Source: Arsenophonus sp. aPb (GTDB lineage: Bacteria > Pseudomonadota > Gammaproteobacteria > Enterobacterales > Enterobacteriaceae). From it: DNA of 64,000 nucleotides. Shown piece after piece: positions 1 to 8,939 of this stretch. The first letter of the stretch is position 1. Each line of letters starts with the position of its first letter. The stretch spans positions 558,001-622,000 of the forward strand of contig NZ_CP123499.1 in NCBI RefSeq assembly GCF_029873475.1, written 5' to 3'. Under the pieces are notes generated by a model. The model had not been told where the DNA came from, searched no databases, and saw only the letters and a program-made list of their open reading frames with translations. Both the position numbers and the translations under genes were made by a program.

Positions 1-1
1 T

Positions 2-184
2 GAATTATTCTTACCTCAGGCAAATCGTCTTTATTTAACGCATGTAGATGCGGAAGTGATTGGTGATACCTATTTTCCTGTTTATGAGCCTGATGAGTGG
101 GATTCAGTATTTACTGAATACCATGAAGCAGATGAAAAAAATTCTCATAATTATTGTTTTGAGATATTAGAACGTCGCTCATAA
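2..184 (+). CDS. folA: Dihydrofolate reductase, C-terminal end (partial)
   Basis: The window opens inside this gene; 60 codons and a TAA remain. The visible residues contain LYLTHVDAEVIGDTYFP and end in YCFEILERRS, which matches the C-terminal strands of enteric type I dihydrofolate reductase, the NADPH-dependent enzyme that makes tetrahydrofolate. folA next to a convergent apaH is also the E. coli arrangement. The start, active site and promoter lie outside the window. A terminator-like hairpin follows. Confidence 0.9.
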   Translation, partial: ELFLPQANRLYLTHVDAEVIGDTYFPVYEPDEWDSVFTEYHEADEKNSHNYCFEILERRS

Positions 185-211
185 AGCTAAGTGAAACTAC
201 TAATGGTAATA

Positions 212-242
212 AAAAAATCGAAGGCTAATACTTCGGTTTTTT
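212..242 (+). terminator. Rho-independent terminator after folA
   Basis: CGAAG (219-223) pairs with CTTCG (231-235) around a 7-base loop. The stem is extended by an A-run on the left and a T-run on the right (237-242). It starts 28 bases after the folA stop. Confidence 0.7.
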
Positions 243-448
243 ATTATTAATTTGAATTAGGTGATGTTAAATATATAAATAAAAATTAAATTTGTATTAT
301 TAATTAAATAATTTAAGTCAAATAATTATAAATACTGATTTATTTAAATAGGCTTATAACCATTATTTTAGTAATATTAAAACAAAATTAATTAGTTTAT
401 TACTTAGTTATTCTATTATCTGCTGTTTGGCAGCAAGTATAGTGTTAG

Positions 449-1267
449 TTATTTTTTTGTAAATGCGGGCTGGTTAAAATACTTTTGGTCTTCCCAGCGT
501 AGTAAAGTCAGTTTACCTCCCCAGCAACAACCGGTATCAAGAGCATAAATCCCTTTAGGCGTTCCTTTCCCTTCTAGGGAAGCCCAATGACCAAAAATAA
601 TGGCATATTCTGGCGGTATTTTTCGCGGCAGATCAAACCAAGGCTTTAAAGGTGGAGGGGTATTTTCAGGTTTATTTTTCCAGGACATATTTAACTGACC
701 GTCAGGAAAACAATAGCGCATGCGGGTTAGGACATTGGTACTAAAACGTAAACGGGATAATCCTGTTAGGTTGGGTGACCAGTTGTTCGGCATATCGCCA
801 TACATAGAGTCGATAAATAAAGGATAGCTATCACTACTAAGAATAGCCTCTACTTCTCTAGCACACATCTGAGCTGTTGCTAAGTCCCATTGCGGTGTTA
901 TCCCAGCATGTACCATGATGATTTTTTTCTTATTATCTACTTGTAATAAAGGTTGACGTCGTAACCAATTAACTAATTCATTAGCATCAGGGGCTGTCAG
1001 TAATTTTTTCAGTTTATCTTTGGGTTTATTATGGCTAATGTTGGCATATACACCGATAAGATGCAGATCATGATTACCTAGAACCATTCTGACGGATGCG
1101 CCTAATGTTTTAATATAACGTAAAACTTTGAGAGAATCCGAACCGCGGGCGACTAGATCACCTGTGAGCCATAAAACATCTTTTTGTGGCTCAAATTTTA
1201 CTTGTTTAAGAAGTGCTCTAAGTTCACGATAACAACCGTGAATATCTCCGATAAGATAAGTAGCCAT
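449..1267 (-). CDS. apaH: Diadenosine tetraphosphatase (symmetrical Ap4A hydrolase)
   Basis: This enzyme splits Ap4A symmetrically into two ADP in the cytoplasm and, in enterics, also removes Np4-type RNA caps. The 272 residues (E. coli about 280) carry the calcineurin-like phosphoesterase signature: GDIHG at 7-11, GDLVARGSDS at 36-45 and GNHDLH at 64-69, which bind two metal ions. It is the last gene of the leftward surA-pdxA-rsmA-apaG-apaH series and begins 2 bases after the apaG stop, so it is probably cotranscribed. The C-terminus diverges from E. coli, as is usual for the family. Confidence 0.95.
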   Translation of the reverse strand: MATYLIGDIHGCYRELRALLKQVKFEPQKDVLWLTGDLVARGSDSLKVLRYIKTLGASVRMVLGNHDLHLIGVYANISHNKPKDKLKKLLTAPDANELVNWLRRQPLLQVDNKKKIIMVHAGITPQWDLATAQMCAREVEAILSSDSYPLFIDSMYGDMPNNWSPNLTGLSRLRFSTNVLTRMRYCFPDGQLNMSWKNKPENTPPPLKPWFDLPRKIPPEYAIIFGHWASLEGKGTPKGIYALDTGCCWGGKLTLLRWEDQKYFNQPAFTKK

Positions 1268-1269
1268 AA

Positions 1270-1647
1270 TTAATTTATAAGTGTTGGAATAGCAAGACGA
1301 AAGACTGGGATATCAACATAAAAGTTTTTACCATTATTATCTAACATTACATAATGGCCTTCCATCGTTCCCATTGGCGTTTCTATAATAGCGCCACTTG
1401 TATAACGATATTCGGCGCTGGGTTGAATGATAGGTTGTTCTCCTACGACACCCTGGCCTTGTACTTCGGTACGTTTACCATCACTATTGGTAATTAACCA
1501 ATAGCGACTTATTAGTTGTACCGGTGAACGGCCAAGATTGCGAATAGAAATTGTATAGGCAAAAACAAACCGGGCTTCTTCTGGTAAAGATTGATTTTCA
1601 ATATAGACACTTTGAACTTGTATGCAGATGTTAGGTTCATTTAACAT
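1270..1647 (-). CDS. apaG: ApaG, Co2+/Mg2+ efflux-associated protein
   Basis: ApaG is a small Fn3-like beta-sandwich protein always found with apaH; mutants have been linked to cobalt resistance and magnesium efflux, but its biochemical role is not settled. From the ATG at 1647 it has 125 residues, the E. coli length, with the conserved stretches CIQVQSVYIE, YTSGAIIETPMGTMEGHY and IPVFRLAIPTLI. A GTG seven codons upstream would also be open, but the ATG is preceded by a strong TTTGGGGG ribosome site and gives the family length, so I use it. It sits 23 bases downstream of the rsmA stop. Confidence 0.93.
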   Translation of the reverse strand: MLNEPNICIQVQSVYIENQSLPEEARFVFAYTISIRNLGRSPVQLISRYWLITNSDGKRTEVQGQGVVGEQPIIQPSAEYRYTSGAIIETPMGTMEGHYVMLDNNGKNFYVDIPVFRLAIPTLIN

Positions 1648-1670
1648 AGTGCCCCCAAAGTTTATCACTA

Positions 1671-2480
1671 TTAGATCGTGGTTTTAGCCAATTTGCAGGC
1701 TAAATTACAATAATTTTCTACTGAGATATTTTCAGCGCGACAGTTTGGATCAATACCTAATTGTTCAAAATCCTGCACGCTAAATAAATCACTTAAACTA
1801 TTACGAATAGTCTTACGTCGTTGATTAAATGCCTGGGTAGTAATACGGCTTAATAATTTGACATCACAAATAGGGTAAGGGTTTCGTTGATGAGGAATTA
1901 AACGCACAACAGCTGAATCCACTTTTGGCGCTGGTGTAAAAGCCGAAGGTGGTACGGCTAAGATAGGGATTATCTGACAATAATATTGCGCCATAACGCT
2001 AAGACGACCATATGTTTTAGTATTTGGTCCTGCGACTAAGCGATTGACAACCTCTTTTTGTAGCATAAAGTTCATGTCAGCGATAGCATTAGTATATGTA
2101 AAAAGATGGAACATTAAAGGGGTTGAAATATTGTAAGGAAGGTTACCGAACACTCTAAGGGGTTGACCTTTTTCTTTCGCTATTGCGCCAAAATCGATCG
2201 TCATTGCATCGTCTTGTATAATTGTTAGTTTAGCACTAAGTGCAGGATGTGCAGCTAAACGAGCAGCAAGATCACGATCTAACTCTACTACGGTCATATT
2301 CTCTATGTGCTCACTGACAGGTAATGTCAGAGCGCCTAAACCAGGACCAATTTCAACAATAGCTTGATCAGGTTTTGGGTTAAAAGCAGTAACCATATTG
2401 TCAATAATAAATGGGTCAGTTAAAAAATTTTGCCCAAAGCGCTTACGGGCAAAGTGCCCTTGATGGATTCGTTTATTCAT
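1671..2480 (-). CDS. rsmA: 16S rRNA (adenine1518-N6/adenine1519-N6) dimethyltransferase RsmA
   Basis: RsmA (KsgA) dimethylates two adjacent adenines in the 3' terminal hairpin of 16S rRNA late in small-subunit assembly, using SAM. The 269 residues (E. coli 273) start with the typical RKRFGQNFL, have the SAM-binding loop EIGPGLGAL at 43-51 and the catalytic motif NLPYN at 113-117. The start overlaps the end of pdxA by 8 bases, so translation of the two is probably coupled. Loss of this gene gives kasugamycin resistance in E. coli, hence the synonym ksgA. Confidence 0.96.
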   Translation of the reverse strand: MNKRIHQGHFARKRFGQNFLTDPFIIDNMVTAFNPKPDQAIVEIGPGLGALTLPVSEHIENMTVVELDRDLAARLAAHPALSAKLTIIQDDAMTIDFGAIAKEKGQPLRVFGNLPYNISTPLMFHLFTYTNAIADMNFMLQKEVVNRLVAGPNTKTYGRLSVMAQYYCQIIPILAVPPSAFTPAPKVDSAVVRLIPHQRNPYPICDVKLLSRITTQAFNQRRKTIRNSLSDLFSVQDFEQLGIDPNCRAENISVENYCNLACKLAKTTI

Positions 2481-3468
2481 TGTTATTTTGTATCATGCTA
2501 ATAGCTAATTTTAAGGCAGTTATAAAACTGTTTGCATTTGCTTGCCCACTTCCTGCCAGCTCGATGGCTGTACCATGGTCAACCGATGTACGGATAAAGG
2601 GTAAGCCTAAAGTAATGTTCACCGCATGACCAAAACCCTGATATTTTAGCACAGGTAGACCTTGATCATGATACATCGCTAAGATTGCATCAGCTTGGTT
2701 CAGATATTTTGGTTGAAAAAGGGTATCTGCCGGGAAAGGGCCATAAAGTTGCAATCCTTCATGGCACAATTTCTTGATAACTGGGATAATAGTATCGATT
2801 TCTTCATGTCCCATATGCCCGCCTTCTCCGGCATGTGGATTTAATCCACAGATATAAATAGCGGGTGTTTTAATGCCAAATTTAGATTTTAACTCGTTAT
2901 TTAAAATATAAATAACTTGTTCTAGGCTCTCGAAAGTAATGGCATCAGCAACCTGTTTGAGCGGTAAATGGGTTGTTGTAAGCGCAACACGTAATGTTTC
3001 TGTCGCTAACATCATGACCACTTTTGGCGTTTTACTTCTGTCCGCAAAAAATTCGGTATGACCGGTAAAAGGAATGCCTGCATCATTGATAATTCCTTTA
3101 TGGACAGGGCCGGTAACTAATGCTGAAAATTCACCGGTCATACAGCCATCACATGCGCGGCTAAGTGTTTCTATTACATAAGTGCTATTTTGTTTATTTA
3201 GTTGGCCTGCTTTCACCGGTGTGGGTAATTTTATTGGTAAAACCGTCAATGTCTTGGCAGCTTGGCCGTTATTTGGTGATTCAGGTGAATAGATAGTTAA
3301 TTCTAGTTCTAAACCCAGTTGATTAGCTCGAGTTATTAGCAGATCTGGATCAGCACAAGCAACTAATCTAACTGGCCAATTTTGTTGAGCGAGTTCGATC
3401 AAAAGATCAGGACCTACCCCGGCCGGTTCACCCGGGGTGAGAACGATAGTGTTAGTTATTTTTCCCAT
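2473..3468 (-). CDS. pdxA: 4-hydroxythreonine-4-phosphate dehydrogenase
   Basis: PdxA oxidises 4-hydroxy-L-threonine phosphate with NAD in the DXP-dependent route to pyridoxal phosphate. The 331 residues (E. coli 329) include TGHTEFF, GLNPHAGEGGHMG and YHDQGLPVLKYQGFG, which supply the metal-binding histidines and the substrate site. It starts 5 bases after the surA stop and overlaps rsmA at its end, reproducing the enteric surA-pdxA-rsmA-apaGH operon. The gene looks complete and is presumably active. Confidence 0.96.
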   Translation of the reverse strand: MGKITNTIVLTPGEPAGVGPDLLIELAQQNWPVRLVACADPDLLITRANQLGLELELTIYSPESPNNGQAAKTLTVLPIKLPTPVKAGQLNKQNSTYVIETLSRACDGCMTGEFSALVTGPVHKGIINDAGIPFTGHTEFFADRSKTPKVVMMLATETLRVALTTTHLPLKQVADAITFESLEQVIYILNNELKSKFGIKTPAIYICGLNPHAGEGGHMGHEEIDTIIPVIKKLCHEGLQLYGPFPADTLFQPKYLNQADAILAMYHDQGLPVLKYQGFGHAVNITLGLPFIRTSVDHGTAIELAGSGQANANSFITALKLAISMIQNNNE

Positions 3469-3473
3469 AAAAA

Positions 3474-4775
3474 TTACTGTGCATCACTATCATTAAGAAT
3501 TTTTACATAGGCAGATGCGCGTAGCTCTTGCATCCAAATTTGTGCTTCTTCATTAAATTTACGATTGAATAACAGACGGTAGGCATGATCTTTTTGTGCT
3601 ACATCGGTTTTATCAACTTGGCGAGTATCTTCCAACTGAATAAGATGCCAACCAAAAGAAGAGTGGATTGGCTGACTTATTTCCCCTTTACTTAACCGCA
3701 TTAAACCATCACGAAATGCTGGATCATAAACATTAGGCATATTCCAACCAAGTTCACCACCTCGTAACGCAGAACCAGGATCTTGTGAGTATTTTTTAGC
3801 TGCTTCGGCAAAAGTTATTTGACCCGTTTTAATTTGCTGCGCAATTTGTTGTATTTTTGCGTGCGCTTGTTCGCTATTCATAATAGGTGAGAGCTTAATA
3901 AGAATATGGCGAGCTTTTACTTCGGTGACTGAAATGGGCATATTGCCACGTTGTATATCATTAAGTTTTAAGATATGAAATCCGACACTAGAACGTATAG
4001 GTCCAATGATGTCACCTTTTTTCGCATGCTGAACTTGTTGAGCAAAAACGGTTGGCAATTCTTCAGCCTTACTCCAGCCCATTTGCCCACCTTTTAAGGC
4101 ATTAGGGTCGGCAGAGTAAGTAATGGCCAGTTTACCAAAATCAGCACCTTGCTTTAATTGAGCAATAATTTTATTTACTGTATCCATTGCTGATTGACTT
4201 TGTGCATTAGTTGGATTTTCTGGTAATGGGATTAAAATATGGCTTAAGTTTACATTAGCATCCTGGCCAGCTTGCGAATTTAATTGGGCAGCCAATGAAT
4301 CGACTTCTTGCGGCAAGATAGTGATCCGCCGACGAACCTCATTATTACGTACTTCTGCGATCATCATTTCTCTACGAACATCGCTACGGTAATTTTGTAA
4401 ATTGATGCCATCCATCGACAATCGTTGCTGCAATTGGCCGATAGTCAACCCATTTTGTGCTGCAATATTGGCGATAGTAACATCTATGGCTTGATCAGGG
4501 ATTTGAATCTGCATTTTTTCGGCTATTTGCATAATAATTTTGTCTATAATCAAGCGTTCTAATATTTGGTGACGTAATGCATTTTCATCGGGAATTTGTT
4601 GCCCTGCATTTCTGGCGTTTATTCTCACTATATCTAACATACCATCTACGTCACTTTGTAGCACAACCCCATCGTTAACGATAGCAGTCACTTTATCCAA
4701 TTGTTGTGGCGCTGCTAGTGTGGCGGTACTGACTGAGAACAACAAGCCAATAATCAGTTTTCTCCAATAATTCAT
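3474..4775 (-). CDS. surA: Periplasmic chaperone and peptidyl-prolyl isomerase SurA
   Basis: SurA escorts unfolded outer-membrane proteins across the periplasm to the BAM complex. The 433 residues (E. coli 428) begin with a Sec signal peptide (hydrophobic 7-21, likely cut near TLAAP), then an N-terminal chaperone module, two parvulin domains (about 175-275 and 285-385, each with a GG(Q/E)MGW or GGELGW motif) and a C-terminal helix. It lies 83 bases downstream of lptD, one of its best-known clients. bamA, at the other end of this window, encodes its docking partner. Confidence 0.96.
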   Translation of the reverse strand: MNYWRKLIIGLLFSVSTATLAAPQQLDKVTAIVNDGVVLQSDVDGMLDIVRINARNAGQQIPDENALRHQILERLIIDKIIMQIAEKMQIQIPDQAIDVTIANIAAQNGLTIGQLQQRLSMDGINLQNYRSDVRREMMIAEVRNNEVRRRITILPQEVDSLAAQLNSQAGQDANVNLSHILIPLPENPTNAQSQSAMDTVNKIIAQLKQGADFGKLAITYSADPNALKGGQMGWSKAEELPTVFAQQVQHAKKGDIIGPIRSSVGFHILKLNDIQRGNMPISVTEVKARHILIKLSPIMNSEQAHAKIQQIAQQIKTGQITFAEAAKKYSQDPGSALRGGELGWNMPNVYDPAFRDGLMRLSKGEISQPIHSSFGWHLIQLEDTRQVDKTDVAQKDHAYRLLFNRKFNEEAQIWMQELRASAYVKILNDSDAQ

Positions 4776-4858
4776 AAAATTCTCATTTTGTTCGATTATA
4801 TTACGGTTTTATCCTATTTCAGGATTCTTCTATTTGCTAGATGAAAATATCAATTTTA

Positions 4859-7198
4859 TTAGAAGGCTCGTTGATAAGGTAAAATACCACTAGCAAGCAT
4901 ATCCTGACTTCCCAAATTATGATTATTATTTAGGCCTTTTAGTTCCACATTGATTGACCATCGATTATCATAGTCACTACTGAAGTTTTGTTGTTGCCAT
5001 CCCACAATTTTACGCTCATAGCCCATATTAATTGACCAGCAGCAAGTACTATATTGTAAACCGATTAATCGACTCGCGGGTTGGTTTTCTTTCAAATCAT
5101 AATAGTATGAGCCGACAAAGCCCCACTGATCACCTAAAGGCCAACTCACTACTGCCCCTATTTGGGAAATTCCTTTTTGAAAGGCTGGCGCATTTTTGAC
5201 AGTTGCTTGAATATAATCGCGATCGACGAAACGATAATTCAGCTGCACTAAGCGATCTGAATCTAGACGATATTCTGTTATCACATTACCCATAGTAATA
5301 TCACCCAGACGTCTATCATACTGGAGTCCGCCACGTAATCCCCAGTTATCAGTTAGTCGTAAATAAGCATCGCCCGCCCATAATAGTGAGCCAGTATTAC
5401 TTTTATCTTCAATAGGTAAATCAGAATCTTCAGTTCTTGGACGTTCAAAATAGTATATTTGCCCGACAGAAAAATTAAACCGTTCAGTTAATTCTTCATC
5501 ATAAATACGCGTAGTAATACCAGTCGTCAATTGGTTAGCTGAAGCGATACGATCAAGTCCACTATAGATGCGGTTACGGAATAAACCGTTATAGTCAGCC
5601 TGTAATAAGGATGAATCATAGTTATTAATATCACTTTGATCGCGATAAGGCACGTAAAGATATTGAACCCGAGGTTCTAACGTTTGTACATAATTGCTAT
5701 TTATCAATAGGTCGCGTTCAAAAACCAGTTTTGCATCCGAAGTTAGCGAGGGTAAAATACGAGTAACCTGTTTTTTCAGATTGCTATTAGCCAGGTTGGC
5801 AGGGATATCTTGATCATAATAGGTCGCCATCACTTTTACAGTATTGTTAATACTTGCCCAATCATTAGATAATGGCAGATTAAGTTCTGGTTCGATATGT
5901 AACCGGGTGGCATCCGGATTATTGGCTCCAACACTAGTAATACGCGCTGCTTGAGCATAAGTTTTTAGATCAAATGGCCCCAAATCATTTTTATAATAAT
6001 TAAGGTCTAATTGAGGTTCCGTTTTATAGGCTTTACTATTAGGGGAATCAACAAAAACCTGAAATTGTTTATGGGTTAAGGTTGCATTCCAGTTTGGTTG
6101 TGCATAACCGACACTGAATTTTTGGGTGGCATAACCGTCAGTACTGTTACCATATTTAGAAGTAAAATCGGTGAAATATTTTGAATCACTAACTTTTGTA
6201 TAATCAATATTAAAACGCCATACCTGATCAAGTACGCCAGAATGACCCCAATATAACAACCAGCGATCATCACTATCACGAGCGGGATATTTGCCACTAT
6301 TTTTATCTTTAATATAGCTGCGATCGTGCTTTAGCCAATCAACGGCAAGTGTACCGGCTCCAGCAATAGTCAGATAACGAAATTCATTATTCAGTTTTAC
6401 GCCACGAAAGGTCATAAATTGGGGTGTAATAGTGGCATCGTAATTAGGTGCAATATTCCAGTAAAAGGGCAGCGCGAAATCTAATCCTGAACCTTTAGAA
6501 TAACTACCATTAGGTAATAAAAAACCGGAACGACGCTTGTTGCCAATAGGTAATTGTAAATAAGGGCTATAAAAAACCGGCACATTAGCAATACGAAAGC
6601 GTGCATTCCATATTTCGGCAACTTCTTCTTCGCGATCTAAAATAACTTCTGAGCCAACAACACTCCAGCTATCATTACCAGGGAGGCAAGCAGTAAACAT
6701 ACCTTTTTCTAAAATGGTATAGCGATTTTCACCGCGCAATTTCATTTTATTTGCATAACCCCGACCCTGTCGGCCTACCATTAAATAGTCACCCTTTTCA
6801 ACATCGGTATCTTTATTATTTAGATTTGACCATGCTTTAGGCCCTTTTAGAATAATTTGTGGATCATCATAATGTACATTTCCGGTTGCCACTACCGTAC
6901 GCACAGGGTTTTGGCTTGTTGTTGCTGTTTGGGTCAACTTAACTTCATCGGCGGTAAGGGTCTGGTTACCTTGTTGAATATCTACATTGCCTTTATACTC
7001 GATGAAATGAGGATATTCACCAGCCACATCTTTTGCGGTGATATGGACGGGTAGATCATTGGGATTACCTTTCACGATGGGTTTAGTATATACCGGTACC
7101 CCTAGCATGCATTGTTCTGTTAGATCAGCATGGGCCTGTTGGCTATGAATAGCTATCCAAATCATGGTAGCAAGTAGTGTCGGGTGACTTTTTTTCAT
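4859..7198 (-). CDS. lptD: LPS-assembly outer-membrane protein LptD
   Basis: LptD, with LptE, forms the plug-and-barrel that inserts lipopolysaccharide into the outer leaflet of the outer membrane. From ATG 7198 it has 779 residues (E. coli 784): a signal peptide ending near QAHA, an OstA/LptA-like periplasmic jellyroll (about 50-200) and a 26-strand barrel ending in LPYQRAF with a terminal aromatic. Cysteines at 30, near 170 (FTACLPG) and as the late CC pair (STCCWS) match those forming the essential inter-domain disulfides. An in-frame ATG sits directly upstream at 7201 and the frame stays open to 7252; the choice rests on the MKK(S)HPTLLATMI match to E. coli. Confidence 0.95.
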   Translation of the reverse strand: MKKSHPTLLATMIWIAIHSQQAHADLTEQCMLGVPVYTKPIVKGNPNDLPVHITAKDVAGEYPHFIEYKGNVDIQQGNQTLTADEVKLTQTATTSQNPVRTVVATGNVHYDDPQIILKGPKAWSNLNNKDTDVEKGDYLMVGRQGRGYANKMKLRGENRYTILEKGMFTACLPGNDSWSVVGSEVILDREEEVAEIWNARFRIANVPVFYSPYLQLPIGNKRRSGFLLPNGSYSKGSGLDFALPFYWNIAPNYDATITPQFMTFRGVKLNNEFRYLTIAGAGTLAVDWLKHDRSYIKDKNSGKYPARDSDDRWLLYWGHSGVLDQVWRFNIDYTKVSDSKYFTDFTSKYGNSTDGYATQKFSVGYAQPNWNATLTHKQFQVFVDSPNSKAYKTEPQLDLNYYKNDLGPFDLKTYAQAARITSVGANNPDATRLHIEPELNLPLSNDWASINNTVKVMATYYDQDIPANLANSNLKKQVTRILPSLTSDAKLVFERDLLINSNYVQTLEPRVQYLYVPYRDQSDINNYDSSLLQADYNGLFRNRIYSGLDRIASANQLTTGITTRIYDEELTERFNFSVGQIYYFERPRTEDSDLPIEDKSNTGSLLWAGDAYLRLTDNWGLRGGLQYDRRLGDITMGNVITEYRLDSDRLVQLNYRFVDRDYIQATVKNAPAFQKGISQIGAVVSWPLGDQWGFVGSYYYDLKENQPASRLIGLQYSTCCWSINMGYERKIVGWQQQNFSSDYDNRWSINVELKGLNNNHNLGSQDMLASGILPYQRAF

Positions 7199-7381
7199 CA
7201 TTCTGTATGTAGTTCCTTCATCGATATTATCGTGTAGGCAAAAGTTCAACAATTAACGTACTTAACTGTTCTTGTCTGTATAAAACCATCAGCTATATAT
7301 TTCAGGTTATTAGGCACAGAGTAGAATGAGTAGTATGATAATGCAAAATTATACTCAGGGCATTGGGGAATTGAGAAGTTT

Positions 7382-8200
7382 ATGCGGTATTGGGGAAAAA
7401 TTATTGGTGTAATGTTGGGGATCATGTCTGGCACTCATATTTGGGGTGTTATCATCGGTTTCATTATCGGTCATGCCTATGATAAAGCATCAGAACAGCA
7501 AAATTTAGAGAAAACAGGCGCTAAACAGAACCGTCAGGCACTTTTTTTCGTCAGCACATTTCAAATTTTAGGCCATTTGACTAAAGCAAAAGGCCGAGTC
7601 ACTGAAGTTGATATTAAACTAGCAACAAACCTGATGGATAGAATGCAATTGCATGGTGATGCCAGAATTTCAGCGCAAAATTCTTTTAGAGAAGGCAAGG
7701 AGCAAAATTTTCCTCTAAGGGATACACTGAAGAAATTACGTCGAGCTTGTTTTGGTCGATTTGATCTTATTCAGATGTTTCTGGAAATTCAAATACAAGC
7801 TGCTTTTGCTGATGGCGCTTTACATCCTAATGAGCGAAAAGTGTTGTTTATTATTGCCGAAGAGCTAGGTATTTCACATAATCAGTTTGAACAATTCTTA
7901 CATATGATGGAAGGCGGCCGAAGGTTTGAGCATAGTAGTAACTCTTCTTATGGTTCCAATCGTTACCGACATACTGCTCAAGGACCAACATTAGCGGATG
8001 CTTGTAAGTTATTAGGTGTGCAACCTAATGATGAACAAACCAAAATTAAACGTGCTTATCGCAAATTAATGGCTGAACATCATCCAGATAAATTAGTTGC
8101 GAAAGGATTACCACCAGAAATGATGGAAATTGCTAAGCAAAAAACACAATCAATTCAAGCTGCTTATGATTTGATCAAAAAAGAACGTCACTTCAAATAA
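7382..8200 (+). CDS. djlA: Membrane-anchored DnaJ-like co-chaperone DjlA
   Basis: DjlA is a type III membrane J-protein that stimulates DnaK and, when overproduced in E. coli, triggers the Rcs envelope stress system. The 272 residues (E. coli 271) have one N-terminal transmembrane segment with a glycine-spaced face (about 6-30), a central TerB-like helical domain (about 50-175), a short Ser/Asn linker and a C-terminal J domain with the diagnostic HPD at 234-236. It is divergent from lptD across about 180 bases, as in E. coli. Confidence 0.94.
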   Translation: MRYWGKIIGVMLGIMSGTHIWGVIIGFIIGHAYDKASEQQNLEKTGAKQNRQALFFVSTFQILGHLTKAKGRVTEVDIKLATNLMDRMQLHGDARISAQNSFREGKEQNFPLRDTLKKLRRACFGRFDLIQMFLEIQIQAAFADGALHPNERKVLFIIAEELGISHNQFEQFLHMMEGGRRFEHSSNSSYGSNRYRHTAQGPTLADACKLLGVQPNDEQTKIKRAYRKLMAEHHPDKLVAKGLPPEMMEIAKQKTQSIQAAYDLIKKERHFK

Positions 8201-8240
8201 TTTATAGTGTTAAACGTTAGTTGAATAAGTGTTCCAGCTG

Positions 8241-8888
8241 TTAAAAATCTGCTTTACAAGTGAAGTGGATAGGTGATCTATAAATGGGGTGAGTAATGTA
8301 AAGCTCTTCTGCATGTAATTGTAGACGTGAAGAGAGTATTAGCGCCGCTTGATGGGCATAAAATCGATCACCAATAATAGGATGGCCGAGTGAAAGTAAA
8401 TGAACACGTAATTGGTGGGAACGACCTGTAATCGGAATAAGTTTAACCAGCGTTGTTTGTTCTTCGTAAGCTAACACCTCGTATTTAGTTTGTGCTTGTT
8501 TGCCGCTTGTAAAACACACTTTTTGTTTAGGTCGATTTGGCCAATCGCAGATCAGTGGCAGATCGATAAGTCCTTTTTTATTGGTAATGTGACCCCAAAC
8601 TCTTGCCTGATAGATTTTTTCTGGTTCTCTTTCGCGGAATTGACGTTTTAACTCTTTTTCTGCGGTTTTATTCAATGCCACGACCATAATTCCGCTGGTT
8701 GCCATATCAAGACGATGAACAGATTCAGCGGTTGGAAAATCCGCCTGAACCCGTGTCATAATACTATCTTTATGTTCGGCCGCTTTACCTGGTACTGATA
8801 GCAAACCACTAGGTTTGTTAACCACAATAATATGCTGATCTTGATAAAGAACATGCAGCCAGGGATCGGTAGGCGGATTGTAAAACAT
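8241..8888 (-). CDS. rluA: Dual-specificity 23S rRNA/tRNA pseudouridine synthase RluA
   Basis: RluA converts U746 of 23S rRNA and U32 of several tRNAs to pseudouridine. The 215 residues (E. coli 219) contain the family motif HRLDMATSGI with the catalytic aspartate at 61, and GRSHQLRVHLLSLGHPIIGD near 155-175. It is convergent with djlA and lies 51 bases downstream of rapA. The neighbourhood djlA-rluA-rapA is that of E. coli. There is no S4 domain, as expected for RluA. Confidence 0.95.
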   Translation of the reverse strand: MFYNPPTDPWLHVLYQDQHIIVVNKPSGLLSVPGKAAEHKDSIMTRVQADFPTAESVHRLDMATSGIMVVALNKTAEKELKRQFREREPEKIYQARVWGHITNKKGLIDLPLICDWPNRPKQKVCFTSGKQAQTKYEVLAYEEQTTLVKLIPITGRSHQLRVHLLSLGHPIIGDRFYAHQAALILSSRLQLHAEELYITHPIYRSPIHFTCKADF

Positions 8889-8939
8889 ATCAGTTGCTCC
8901 AACGTGGCCAGAAACTTTATTGTTTCTGGCAATAAATAA

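Noticed and set aside
421..435. Hairpin TGCTG-TTTGG-CAGCA just beyond the apaH stop.
   Set aside because: Only five pairs and no T-run in the direction of apaH transcription, so not called as a terminator.
7246..7434. A 62-residue minus-strand open frame between lptD and djlA.
   Set aside because: It overlaps both divergent gene starts and has no ribosome site or recognisable content; it is the antisense of the promoter region.
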